Source: Rhodamnia argentea
Lineage: Eukaryota; Streptophyta; Magnoliopsida; Myrtales; Myrtaceae
DNA: 64,000 nt
Direction: 5' to 3'
NCBI RefSeq assembly: GCF_020921035.1
Contig: NC_063155.1
Span: 8,045,001 to 8,109,000, forward strand
This document shows, one piece after another, positions 1 to 16,650 of this stretch; the stretch's first letter is position 1, and each line of letters starts with the position of its first letter. The position numbers were made by a program, and so were the translations under genes. The notes beneath the pieces are model-generated. The model saw only the letters and a list, made by a program, of their open reading frames with translations. It did not search any database and was not told the DNA's origin.

Positions 1-389
1 GCCAATTAAAATATCTTTTCCTGTACAATAATATGCTATGGTTCTTTCTAGAACTCATTATGACAGGTCTTTGTAGAGTCCCTTTGGCTATTTTCAATTT
101 TTTGGCTCCTTTGCTAGTTTGTACATTCTAGATGCATATATATACTTACGCAATAATTGTAATCGACAGTAAAACGAAAGACAAATTTAGATAGAAAGTA
201 CGGGCAGTGCATGCATGGGGTATTCAGCTATCTACAAGTTGTGAGAATTTGTGTCCTGGAGTTGTGCCAGTTTTATCATAACGTTGCCTTGTGAATTATA
301 ATTTTCTCCTGTTATGCATGTTAACTTGGAATAGTTTTTATGACTCTAAGCTTATATTCAAGATTTGATATTGGTTTTCATGTGCCCAG
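1..389. other. formin intron sequence at window edge
   Basis: No coding exon is visible here. The stretch is T-rich and ends in an AG acceptor at 388-389, directly before the first recognisable formin exon, so it is read as intron of the gene that enters from the left. Confidence 0.5.
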
Positions 390-2875
390 AAACTTGCTGA
401 CCACTCGCCAGAACTTCTTGATTTTCATCGGGATCTTGTTAGCTTGGAAGTTGCATCAAAGGTAATACTACTTTCTCATTATGAGTTATATTGGTTCAGA
501 CACATATGCCAATTTTGGTCTTCGTTTGTTGCAGATACAACTGAAATCTTTAGCTGAAGAAATGCAAGCAATTATTAAAGGATTAGAGAAGGTAAAGCAG
601 GAACTGACTGCTTCTGAAAATGATGGCCCTGTTTCGGATATTTTTAGAAAGGTATCCTCCTTTCATGTACTATGATCAGGCATGCTTTACTTACAAGTTA
701 CAATCTTTAGTAAAGATACACTTTTTTCATCCTTCTTTGCAAAGAGGGGGCACTTATTTTTCCTTTCCTTTCTGTATTGATTAATTGCTTCATCCTTATT
801 ATTTTTTAGTTAGCAGGAGCAGGTGTTATTACTTATTCCTTTTTTTCCCATGTACTTTTGCTGCATAGTTTTACATCGATGCCAGCATGCTGATGGTTTA
901 CTTTCCCTTTTTTTATCATCTATTTTTCTTGTCTGTATGTTTCTTCTAAATTTGTTGGTTAACCTTTTTTTGCCTGTAATGACCACATTCTGCTAAACTT
1001 TTTCTTCTTTTAAGCTTTGTCTAGACCTTGAAAGAATTTATTGGTGTTGCTGAGGCTGAGGTCACATCATTGACGAATTTATATTCAGTTGTGGTAATGT
1101 GCCGGTTAATTTTAGTTTGTTGATTTATGAAATGATGGCATCTGACATTGTATGGTAATGATACCCCTTACTAATGTGCAGGGAAGAAACGCAGATGCAC
1201 TTGCATTGTACTTTAATGAAGATCCAGCTCGTTGCCCGTTTGAGCAAGGTAAGCTAGTAATGCAATTTCTCGTGCATTTATTACTGCAAATTATATGTTA
1301 TCACGGCTAATTACATCCCAGGATGGTGCTTTTCAAATTGTCGGTTGTAGTGTCAGTATTTATTGGAACCTGGGAACTCATCAGTGTCCTCTTAGGAAAT
1401 CCTCAGTGTCCTCTTATCTTAGTTCCTTTGTGAAGGTTGTGGTTCAGGCTGTTGGCTGAATATTGTTGACGCAGTTTTTTGGTGGGGGCGAAGTTCATGA
1501 GGTGTTTTTGTTGTCAAGGCAATCTGCATTGTCATTGTTAAGATTGTGAATGAAAAGGCCTTGCTTATGTCAATAAACAGAATGTTGAAAAATATGTCAA
1601 TGATACTTCACTGTAAGATCGTATAGTGGAACTTTGTTAAGAGTCGGGTTGGTTATGTGAAAGGGTTGAGGATTATTAGATTAATGGCAGGTTTCCTTTA
1701 GGTGTCTGCATCGGGTGCTAGATAATTTGCAGGAGGTAACAAAGATTAAATTTTAGAAGACTATGAAGAATTTATCTTGGCTTATTTGACATTTTGTAAA
1801 ATCTGTTGCTTTATCTAGTTGCAGTGTAGAGAACAAGTCTGAAAGGAAGATATGCCGCTTGCTATTCCATTTACCTGATGAATTTCTTGGCCACATTTAT
1901 CCAATGTAGCTAGATTTAATCCCATACTTTGTTCTTTTCCAATTATTGCATATTTCTTATGGCTAAGGAAACTAGCTAATGAACAATGCCACTTGGATAA
2001 TAGTACGTGTTTCTGCAAAATAACCCAGTCATCTTTTAAGCACATCACTTCATTTATAATCTTAGTAATTGTCAAGTAATAATCACTTTGAACTGATCCT
2101 AAATGGTTAGCAACACAGATTGGCCAGATACCCCTGTGAAACAGTTCATTTGACATCCAAGCTTTGCCCAAGGTGCATTACTACCAATTTTACCACCGAC
2201 TGTCGGGCATCACCAATTTTGTTGATCATCCAACCACAACAGCCATGATTGTCAACTGGATGGCCACTGCTGAGCTATTAAGCTTCAGCTGTTGCTCTCA
2301 TTAGCCATTGGACAATGTAGTTGAGTCAGTAAACAGAGCTGCAATGACCGAAAGTCCTTAGAAGAACTAACAATAATGGGTACCAAACGTCAGCACATGC
2401 TGTTTTATGTTTTTCTAGACAAACAATATTCACGGTAGACCGGAGCCTAGATAGGAAACTTTTGTTTAATGACAAAGAACTCTTTTGCAGGTGTTAGTGT
2501 TTTCGGCAAGAAAGGAGAAAGTCTAACTAGTCTTTAGTCAGACATAACCAATTGGACTGCATAATTTTTTTTTTTTTTTTTTTTTTTGCGGACTGCATAA
2601 TTTTTTGTTGCAAGTTATTTTATAGTTGTGTTTTAATTAAATTTTTTTATTTCTGCCGATTAGAGATATTTGCTGCAGTAGTTCAACTAACTCTGTTGAA
2701 ATTGCTACATGAACAAGCAGTTACAGCAACTCTCCTTAACTTTGTGAGAATGTTCCGGCGAGCACATGAAGAAAATTGTAAACAGGCTGAACTGGAGAAG
2801 AAAAAGGCTGAGAAGGAGGCCGAAATGGAAAAGGCAAAGGGAATTAGCCTTACAAAGAAGGGTGTAAATAGCTGA
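390..2875 (+). CDS. type II formin-like protein, C-terminal exons (partial)
   Basis: End of the FH2 domain of a plant type II formin, an actin nucleator and bundler. Five exons are assembled by hand: 390-461, 535-651, 1025-1093, 1182-1248 and 2721-2875 (TGA stop). They keep frame and give 159 residues; the rest of the gene lies left of the window. Seen motifs, all typical of the end of FH2: LADHSPELLDFHRDL, a basic coiled stretch with GLEKVKQEL, TLKEFIGVAEAEV, GRNADALALYF, PARCPFEQ, TLLNFVRMFRRAHEENCKQ. A highly charged Lys/Glu tail follows. The last intron (1249-2720) is long and carries a poly(T) micro-insertion at 2566-2589 and a possible alternative terminal exon at 2491-2537. The family call is firm. 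Which paralogue it is cannot be told from this end alone, though the XXT and NEN genes further on suggest the AtFH20 clade. Confidence 0.85.
2554..2601 (-). mobile_element. poly(A) micro-insertion with 12 bp target-site duplication
   Basis: The 12-mer ggactgcataat occurs at 2554-2565 and again at 2590-2601. Between them lie only a run of about 22 T and the dinucleotide GC. Read on the minus strand this is TSD, GC, poly(A), TSD, the layout left by target-primed reverse transcription. It lies in the last formin intron. Slippage explains the T-run but not the flanking duplication. Confidence 0.6.
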
Positions 2876-4184
2876 TTGGTGACTGTTTCCCAATGTCTAT
2901 ACTGGAAATGAAGTTCCGTCAATGCAGCGGCCCTGATGACCGTTCGGCACTCTATTGCAATGACTGATGCTGCTCCTAATTGATTTGGAAGCAGATTGGT
3001 CTCATATTGGAGCAAATGACGAGTTCATTTGACCCTTGCCAGCAAAGATGAGTTCCTGACAGGGTCAATCTCCTGTCAGATCAACGATGAGTTCCCTTGA
3101 CATTTGCCAGGTCAAAGAGCATGAAGACTTAGATTTTACATGCCTGACGTGGTGCTGTTGAGCCAGACGAGCAAGTGCTGCTGTGCGAGCTGGCAATTAG
3201 ATATCTGATAAACTGAGACAAGCTTACACGAACATCAGAAGACTGTTCAGATTGGCCAGAAGAGTCATTCTCGTGTGAATTCGCGGTTAGATGGTGAAAC
3301 TTTAGTCTTTTTGGGAACGAACACTGGAAAGATAAGTTGGAGCCGGGTTTCCATCAAAAGGCCCAGTTTGGCTTCTGCTTTGACATTGGCTGGGCATTGG
3401 TTTTTTGGCACCGAGGTGGATGCCTCCCGGATGGTAGAGCACGAAGTCTGTCTGTACCATGACACTGTACAAAGCTACTGACCTACTTGTATTAGGATAC
3501 GATTCTTTCCTCGTGTAGCACAGCTAGTCCAGTATCTTTTTTCCCTTTGAGATTGTTAGGTCCGATCCCGTCGATTTAGATGTATAGCTTGTCAGGTTAA
3601 GTTAGAGAAAAGTAGAAGGCGGGATTCCTTGTGTAATTGTGAGATAACAGGGTAGGCATAGCGGTTAGCAATTGCTTTTGTCTGTCACTCAATTCATTCT
3701 ATCGTTATTAATGAAATTCAAAGGCTTCCATTCTTTTTCTTGGTCGGTGTATCGTGGATACCTTTGAAATATCGACTTGGTAGCTCTCTCTCTCCCTCTC
3801 TCTCTCTCTCTCCACCTCGCACGCACGGTTATCTTCTTATTTTGGATGCAGCAAGAGGGAATGATAAGCCTTGTTTTCTGAACAGGCAACTTTTTAAGGA
3901 TGGGAAGAGTCCTTTCCGTTTCCAAATATGCTTTTGGAATTGAAAGTAAGTGTCCCCTTATGGTATGGCTTTAAGTTGAAGTATGGTCTTGGATTGCGCC
4001 TCTGGCCTGTCCATGGTTCTGGAATTCGTGGCAAGGTATGAATTAACCGAGAGTAAAGTTAAAAAAAAAACAGCATATGCTGACTGAATCAAATTGTATC
4101 ATTTCAGCAACCAAAGAAGAAAGTGGAGCAAAATGATTTTGCTGTTGCTTCGTCGTACAGACAATCTACGACAAATTCTCAAAC
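2876..4184. other. formin 3' UTR and intergenic spacer
   Basis: Roughly 2876-3720 is probably formin 3' UTR; an AATGAA-type polyadenylation-like signal lies near 3710. Short open frames on both strands at 3265-3481 show no family resemblance. A CT-rich simple repeat covers about 3785-3813. Nothing else is recognised before the converging membrane-protein gene. Confidence 0.4.
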
Positions 4185-5303
4185 TTATCTGAGTAATTCC
4201 CTTGACATGTACAACCTTTCTTGGTAAGGATTTACACAGACTGGTCGACATATCTCCGATCTTGTCACGACTGAGTTCAGAATTGGATCTGAACTCTTCA
4301 GGGAATTGTCATAGGGTCCATCGGCAGCATCGAAAATTTGGATCTGGCAATAGAATTTATCGTTGCAATTTATGAAGTCCTCGACCTGACAGCTTCTAAA
4401 GAATGTGCAGGCGACAATTGTGTCAAGAACGATGAGGACTGAATACAAATAAGCAATGTAGCATCCCTCCAGCAAAATCCCTATGCTGAAGCTTCCTGAC
4501 GCATGATATGGCGCTATGACCCGGTAACGAAACAATGCTTCTGTCGCAGCCAGGGTGAAATTTCCAATCACTGCAAATGATAGTGCAGTTGCTCTTCTTC
4601 CCCTCATCATTAAGTAGGCCTTTATGATTGCGAGACTCCCTCCGTGTTTCTCGATCCCGGATAACACCAGTGCCAAGTTGCAGACTATGATAGTGTTTGC
4701 AATGATCATGGAGTAAACAATGGCTGCTAACATCATCGACAAAAGGGAATGCTCCAGGGTAGTCAGTTGAAATCCTTCGAGACAGTTGAAACCGAAAAAC
4801 AGGAGGAAGAATGTGGTTGCGTTGGCAGAGAGAATGACCAAGAACCCACAGACATAGGTACAGAGGAGGGGTGTGTAGGCTGACCAAAGATCAAGAGGGA
4901 GTGAAAAAGGAAGCGTCGGGTTGGCTTTGACTTGGGCAATGCGTCGAATCACGGTTGATTTGGCAATGAGGAGGAAGGTGGTGGTGAGAGGGAGTGTGAA
5001 GATGGAGGACATGACTGTCTCCGGGAGCTTCAGGCTGAGAATGGTGAAGAATCCTGATGATGTCGGGAACCCAGCAGCTCTGAAGAGAGCTTGGAAGCGA
5101 TTGTGGAGGAGTTGCGGAAGAAGAAGACTGGATGAGGAGGATGAAGAAATGAATGAGGCTTGTGAAATGAGGAATAAGATTGAGAATGGCAAAGCTAGAG
5201 ATGCAGAAATTGTGGTGAAGTATTGGTAGTTTTGGAGGAATGTGTGGACTGATCTTCTCAGAATCTTGCTCGTTCCTTCCATGATATGATTCCTGAAATT
5301 CAA
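4185..5303 (-). CDS. plant polytopic membrane protein, intronless
   Basis: An uninterrupted frame of 372 residues. Met8 (5282), which begins MEGTSKILRR, looks the better start because plant homologues of this group begin close to that motif; the first seven codons may be leader. About six hydrophobic segments are visible: after NYQYFTTIS, near LPLTTTFLL, at CGFLVILSANATTFFLLFFGF, at MMLAAIVYSMIIANTIIVCNLALVL, around ALSFAVIGNFTLAATE, and at ILLEGCYIAYLYSVLIVLD. The C-terminal 60 residues are hydrophilic and probably cytosolic. It resembles an uncharacterised plant transmembrane family, recalled as including Arabidopsis At5g61340 and At1g31130. No biochemical function is known to me. It converges with the formin and diverges from the kinase gene downstream. 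Confidence 0.75.
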   Translation of the reverse strand: MNFRNHIMEGTSKILRRSVHTFLQNYQYFTTISASLALPFSILFLISQASFISSSSSSSLLLPQLLHNRFQALFRAAGFPTSSGFFTILSLKLPETVMSSIFTLPLTTTFLLIAKSTVIRRIAQVKANPTLPFSLPLDLWSAYTPLLCTYVCGFLVILSANATTFFLLFFGFNCLEGFQLTTLEHSLLSMMLAAIVYSMIIANTIIVCNLALVLSGIEKHGGSLAIIKAYLMMRGRRATALSFAVIGNFTLAATEALFRYRVIAPYHASGSFSIGILLEGCYIAYLYSVLIVLDTIVACTFFRSCQVEDFINCNDKFYCQIQIFDAADGPYDNSLKSSDPILNSVVTRSEICRPVCVNPYQERLYMSRELLR

Positions 5304-7844
5304 AGGAGTGATTAGTGAAGATCAAGGGAGATGGGCATGAAATGGGTGGTGTTCCTTTTGAATCTTTCTCCCTGTTGGGGTTGATAAAGAGGGAGAGTAG
5401 GAGAGTTGGTGATCTTTGATTGATTATATGGGCAAAGGACTGAGTAATACTGACTAACAACTACTGATGGAATTGGAGTTGTTTGAGCAATGTGTTTGAG
5501 CAGTTTTGTGTGTATTGTATTCTTGGACTCTTTTAAGGTTGTTGCTCGTGGGGTCTGAGCAAATTGTCTTAGCTGTCTGAAATATTACACAAAAAGGCAT
5601 GAAAGAGCAGCAGCTTTTGCATTTGGTTGATGGAAAGTTACAGAGTTACTAAACCCATTTTTTAAGGGGCATTGACTTTAGTAACTTGCAGATCACAAGA
5701 GTACTTAGTGATGATATTGCTTCAGACACACTCTCTTAGCTTCCTTTCTCCAGGCCCCGGACAACTTGAGCACGATTCATAGACAGTGATTGAGGAATAG
5801 ATCAAATCCACAATTTGAAATTCAGCATATTGTAGAATGATGAAAAAGTTACTCAATTGTTTCATCTCATCTCAGAAAAAAGACAAAACGTAATCAAGTG
5901 GTGGTGATGATCATTGCAAGCCACATATCTAGTACAACTAATTAAGGGTGGTTGGCTCCCAATCCGATGCTGTTCTACCTTGGAATCATGAACCAAACCA
6001 AGATGACAAGTTCCCAGTTTCAAGGATCGGAAATCCCGACCGGATGGTCCTCGGTCTGGTTCCTGGGCGTCCAATCATTGGACCAGTCGTATTTTATTTT
6101 ATTTTTTTGTGACTGGTCGTTAATAAATTTTTCTCGTTAACAACATATTCACCGGACTATTTTTAATTGACTACATCGCGTTGTTGCTAAATATGAAAGT
6201 CATACTAAGCATATTAGGTTTAGGTTTACATTTAGGAATGTTTTTAAATAAATATATATATTATTCGGTCCCATTTGGGCGATCCGCTAACAAGACCGAT
6301 AGTAACCAGTTCCAATTTTATGGAGCCGAGAGTAGGAGCAGAGCCTTCAAGACAGTTCCTGATTCGATTGGTCCATTATGCTTGGTCCTACGGCCAATGA
6401 GTGATTACTGTTTGGGTATGACTTGTAAGCAATGAGCATATCATTGAATCTTAGCTTTCAAGAATAAAGAACAGAAGTAGATGAAATAATTGCACTCGGT
6501 GGGTTCCTCAAACTAGTGGACATACAGTATTTGCATGAGACCAAACAGTTAATCTATGGAAAGCATCCTTCACTTGTTGGCTTTACTTTTCATGACTGCA
6601 CTAATGACTTGAGCTTTATCCTTCCTCTTAAATTTGGGCTTTATATAGGAAATGGAATGATTATTACCCACAAAAGAATGTGATGGGTGGGGTTGACCAA
6701 GCATTCGGCATAGATGGAAGATTACTAAAGTTGATGAAGTATGGCTTTCACTACCTGCTTTCTTGTGCACTTAAAATTTGGCCCAAAGAATAGATTGATT
6801 TAGAAGGAATATAAAGAGAAAACCTATTGTTTGTCTTCCGATTAGGCTATGAGTAAAGTCGGTAGCTCATACAAGTTTCTTAAACTCGTATGAGCTAACC
6901 GATTAGCCCTGAAACCGGTCTGTGACCGAACCGATTGGATTCCCAGTTTCTCCTTTAGATTGGTATTGACAAAGTTGACGTTCATAGATGATAACCCTAA
7001 TAGAACACGTTAACTAATCCAAAAGCGCAATGTCGATGGAGTTCGAATAAAGTGGACCAAAAAAAAAAAAACTAAATAAGCAGAGAAACATTAGAGGACA
7101 AAGATAAGTCGATTACATACATCCTAAATCTACCCAACCCACGTTTCATAAAACTGAGTTTCGTATGATAAGAGAAAAGCTCTTACTTGGGTCGTTTGAG
7201 TGGACTATCAGCTAACTAATTTGGAAGCTTTCAAAGACGATGAAATTTCCCCTTTGACTAAGTTGGTTTGGTGGAGCATGAGAACTCTCATTTGAGATTA
7301 ATTCCTTATTATATGGTAGTTAGAGATAACTAAGGAATTTATGAGGAAATCTATTTTATTTGCTTAGGTAACGGGTCAACATTGTTGACCTCCTAGTTCA
7401 AGAGGATTTGTTGGGAATCCAATACAGAAGCAAAGAAATTAATCAAGCGAGAAATGACTAAGCCACGCCTAAAATAGTATATAGTCTTGCTCTTGTGTAT
7501 ATATGTGCTCGGCTCTTTTTGGGTATTTCTCGAGAAATTATTATTGCCGCGGGATTTTTGACGGGATATTGGATGGATGCTGACGAAGGGCAGACTTGGG
7601 TCAAGGATGATGGTTTGGAATTTTTCGTGGGACGAAAATTAATTTGGGGCAAATGCGTTGTTGGGTGTCGGTTTAAATTTTTTCATTAGACACAAATTAG
7701 TTTGTGATAAATACGTCATTGGGTATCGATTCAAGATTCCCAATGATGTTAGACCTTATTTACGCGAGCGAGGTCAATTTTCTTATGACATTCTTGCCAT
7801 TTTTTTTCTTCTCTTAACATGTAATAGAATTGGTAGGGTTGTCA
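5304..7844. other. gene-poor intergenic DNA with repeat fragments
   Basis: No gene is recognised. The first ~250 bases are presumably promoter and leader of the membrane protein. Pieces near 6000-6070 and 6925-6960 contain words such as accgg, ggttc and gaccgaacc that recur in other repeat-like stretches of the window (49.2-49.6 and 59.7-59.9 kb), so they may be fragments of one dispersed repeat. A near-perfect hairpin lies at 6858-6903. A GACC plus poly(A) run is present at 7054-7071 but without a clear flanking duplication. Confidence 0.4.
6858..6903. other. near-perfect hairpin
   Basis: The arm at about 6859-6878 (tcggtagctcatacaagttt) pairs with its inverted copy at 6882-6902, which ends aactcgtatgagctaaccga. 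The stem is about 20 bp with one mismatch and one bulge, and the loop is three bases. No gene context explains it. Confidence 0.6.
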
Positions 7845-7855
7845 CCTGCCACAAT

Positions 7856-8532
7856 TGGAGAAAATTGTCCAAAAAGTCTTAAACCTATTATACGGTGGCT
7901 AATTCAGTCCTAAACCTTTTGAAAAATTGCCAATTCAATCCTAAATATTTTGATTGTACTAATTTAACCCTAAGCCTTTTAAAGTTTTGTTAAGTTAGTC
8001 CTAAAGCTTTCGTTGAATTGTTAATATAATCATTTCGGTTCATTTTAACTGGAAATGATCCATGTGATAGCCTAGTAAACGCAAGTTGTCCTATGTGGCC
8101 CTGCCGATGCTGACGTGGATAATTTTTTATTTTCATTTTATTATTTTTTCAATGTGCCGACAAGGCTACCAGCCACAGTGAGGGTTTGTGAGTCCTTGCA
8201 AAATCGGGTGTCGTGGCACTTGCACGGTCTCTCGTTGTGGCTCGCAAGGGCTTCATCGCCTAGGGGTTGGTAGAGGTTGCCAACTCCGCTGGCACAATGA
8301 AGAAGAAAATAAAAATGGATAAAATAAAATAATAAAGAATTATTCAAGTCGGTGATATCCGGATAAAATTAACGGGAAGGACTACATTGACAATTTATTA
8401 AAATGCTTAGGAGTAAAATGACAAACCGTCAGAAGATTTATAATCAAATTGATATAATTAAAAGGTTTAGGATTGACATAATTAAAAGGTTTAGAATTGG
8501 ATTGGTTGTGGCACACTTTTTGCACAAATTTC
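7856..8532. mobile_element. non-autonomous Mutator-type DNA transposon (MULE-MITE)
   Basis: About 677 bp flanked by a perfect 11 bp direct repeat, CCTGCCACAAT, at 7845-7855 and 8533-8543, the 9-11 bp duplication length typical of Mutator-like elements. The ends are inverted: the left starts tggagaaaattgtccaaaaagt, and the right, reversed, starts ggaaatttgtgcaaaaagt. The arms run on for about 150-190 bp and contain internal repeats of the type attcagtcctaaacctttt. The core, about 8060-8340, is GC-richer and non-coding. No transposase is present. The intact duplication suggests insertion recent enough that the flanks have not decayed. Confidence 0.85.
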
Positions 8533-8543
8533 CCTGCCACAAT

Positions 8544-11516
8544 GTATTTCACCTTGTTAAATCAACGAATCTATGATTGGGGCCCATAATCAGCATTATA
8601 AAAAATTTGAAAAACAACACATGGGCTCAATTGCCCGAGCCCAAAAAGATCACCCAAACTTTGTCCCCGGAAGGTCCGACCCGATTTGATGGACTAAAAC
8701 GACATGTCGTTCCCCCAAAAAGGAAACAGTACGAAGCAGACAAAGATTACGGCCAATTAGTGCTGCGTCAGACATAAGCTGGCGATTTTGATACGATGTT
8801 GACACAAAATACTATTGTAAGCCTGAAACCTTCTTTGATTGCTCTAATGGCGGAGTTCCTTGTGCTTCTTCATCCCGTGCGTCGAAGTCAATCGGCACCT
8901 TCGATTGGATTCTCGAGCTGGTTCGAGGTGTTGGCAAAACATCATCTGCTCCACTGCACTCTCGCTGTGTGGCGGAGGTTCTTCACTCGCGGCGGATTCT
9001 CGTCTCTGTTCTGGTGCGTGTTTTTCTGCCCGTGTCAGCGTTCTGAGTGTGTTGTGAATCATCGATGCATGATTCTTTCTTCTTCTTTTTTGGTGATGTT
9101 TATTGCTGTGTCTAGTTTTCCCTGGTTTGTACGTACTGTCTATGTTAAAATATGCCTTAAGTTTTAGACCGTGAAGGAAACCTGACGCGAGATAATGCAT
9201 AACGAACCCAGTTAATTAAGGAACAGTTCAAAAGTTGGAGATTCTGTATGCTCGATATCGAGCAAAGCAAAGCGCGTGGATTTCCTTTTACGAATTGGAA
9301 CCGGTTTCTTGTTTCCACTTTGACCGTGAATACAAAGTTTCAAAAAAAAAAAAAAAAGCTGTGGATAAACTCTATGAGTTACACATGAAAACAGATAAAC
9401 AAGGAATATATTTTACTCCGTTCATGCTCTGGATACGCGGTGGTTGATACGACGAAGGCTTGAAGCGCGGTTCGATAAACGAGTGCTTGGCATGTTATTT
9501 TTTCGTGGAATTACTTCAATAATTTTGTATTTTAGTCGAGAAATTCTTGCGGTAAGAATTTGTATTTTAATTCCTTTGCGAGATTGAGAGATTATTTCAC
9601 TAGGAGTTGGGGGCTAAATATTGTGTACTTATTAGATGTAATTGGGGGTTGGAAAATACTAAGAGTGTTTTGAGTGACTCGAGTGTGGTCTACAATCTTC
9701 GTGGATCACTTGGTTCCGCACAACAGTCTTTGTGGGTTCGCAATTCTTTTTTCCCATGTCGGCGAACTTGTTGAAAGCTGTGGTCTCGTTGAATGACCGG
9801 TCTTTTGGATAATTGCTTGATCAGTGATTTTTTTTTTTTGGAATTCTACTAGAACGAGAAGGGATTAGTGTGGGAAGTGAGGAATATTGGATAAGTCTTA
9901 TTCTCAGTCCTCCTGTAGAGACAGCGTGTGTATGATGTCCCGAATTGTCTTCTTGCATGCCTCCTTGCATGTGTATGTGCATGATACGTCAAAACTTAAT
10001 TTTTGCGTGTTGGCATTCGGTCGTGATTCATGATGTGGGCTTAATATGTCTTTCTTGCTTAATGGTTTGTGGTTTGCAGTTTGTTTGTTGGTTCAGGTTT
10101 TAGGGTGATGTTATCTTTCCCCTAGATTACCATCTTTCTTTTCCTGTGTCACTGGGTAAGTGGTTGATGGCCGTCACTGAGTAAGTGGTTGATGCTAATT
10201 ATCTTTAGAAGAGAGAACTTGGAATCCTGCTTAGTCAGTGATACGTAATAACTTGTCAGCTTTAAAAAAAGATGATGTCCAGATGTTGAAAATAAGGTTG
10301 TCTAATCAAAACCTCGCAAATCAAGAATTTGCTGCTGCTTGGACAGTTGCAGTCTATTCGAAATGGCTTCAGTAGTAGGTGGAAGAAGCAGCGATTTATA
10401 TGTTAAGACATCGATGGAATTATTTGGTGTATTCTAATTTTGTTTGTTTTTTTCTTAGTCGAATTTTTGTGTACTAATTGAAGAGTTGAAGATATAAGAG
10501 AAACGTACTGTGCTATTGTAATTGTCATACTGTTAGCTTTCTTATGGCTTCTTCTAACAGTGAGCCAGGTTCGGTTGTTTGGTCAAATTGCTTGTGTCAT
10601 ATTCTCCCTAAAGACATGAAATCTTTAATCTCAGAAAGCAACAGAATTCCATACTTCTTTATTGGTGGTGACTTGTGAATTCATATTTTGGAATAAAGTA
10701 TGTTATTCTTCTTCTTTCCTTTGGTCCATGTTGTTCTAGTTGATTTATGTCAAGTTGTTGGCTCAATGATATCTCATGCTCAGTGCATCTTCTGTTTGGC
10801 CATGATCTTTAGGCTAAAATGTTCTTTGATACAGTCACAAACTCAAATGATGTTCGAAGGCTTTCATACAAATATTCCAGGGCAGATGGTCAATTATATT
10901 TTGCTTCAGTGAAGAAGTGCAGCTGGAAGGGTAACGAAAAGTAACGAAGTATTTCTGTATCATTAGAAGGTCCATATTCCATTGTGCCTGGAAGAGTTTC
11001 AGTTTCGCGTCAGCTTTCATTTCTTAAATGCCGACTCCCTTGTTTTTGTGTATGCATGTGCTATTTCGTAGGTAGCACGCGTACTTTCCCCTTTGTTGAT
11101 GCTCTTGAAGTTTCACTTGATCTTTTTTTTTTTTTTTTTTTGGGGGGGAGGGGGGGCAGTGTTGGAAGGAGGATAATCGTTTCGTAAGATCTCCACTTGA
11201 CTTGAAAACAAATTAAACAGGAAAATTTTATGCATCCAAACTCCCTTTGGTGGAAGAGTTGTTGATTGATCGCCAAATATGTCGGAATTGCATGTAGGTA
11301 TCCAGTCCTGCTGTTCTTTTGATTGTCTATATCTTCATTTTTCTTCTTTTAGCCACTCAAATGAAGTGGAAGAAGATGATCTAGCAACTACTTAGTTACA
11401 TGATTCCACTTTACGTTGAGTATCTTGTCTTGTGCCTTAAGAAATATTATTAACTAACATATAGTATTGCCAATATTTTCTATAAATAATTATCTCTTAC
11501 TTCTCAGGAAAAGACA
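8544..11516. other. spacer and probable 5' leader of the SnRK1 gene
   Basis: No protein-coding gene is recognised. A splice acceptor (ttctcag) at 11501-11507, nine bases before the SnRK1 start codon, shows that the 5' UTR is spliced. A non-coding first exon probably lies upstream; the CpG- and CT-rich stretch around 8850-9011, followed by a gtgcgt donor, is one candidate. An open frame at 8796-9167 lies in that stretch but has no recognisable motif. A T-run followed by a G-run sits at about 11122-11156. Confidence 0.4.

Positions 11517-16650
<5,134 letters not shown>

Noticed and set aside
1815-2171. 118-codon antisense open frame inside the last formin intron
   Set aside because: No recognisable domain and no splice or neighbour support; considered a possible transposon fragment but no family motif was found.
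8796-9167. 123-codon open frame before the SnRK1 gene
   Set aside because: An opposing open frame of similar length covers the same bases and neither shows family motifs. It is better explained as part of a non-coding leader exon or spacer.
11122-11156. Long T-run followed by a G-run, considered as a retroposon tail
   Set aside because: No flanking duplication and no body; likely a simple repeat.
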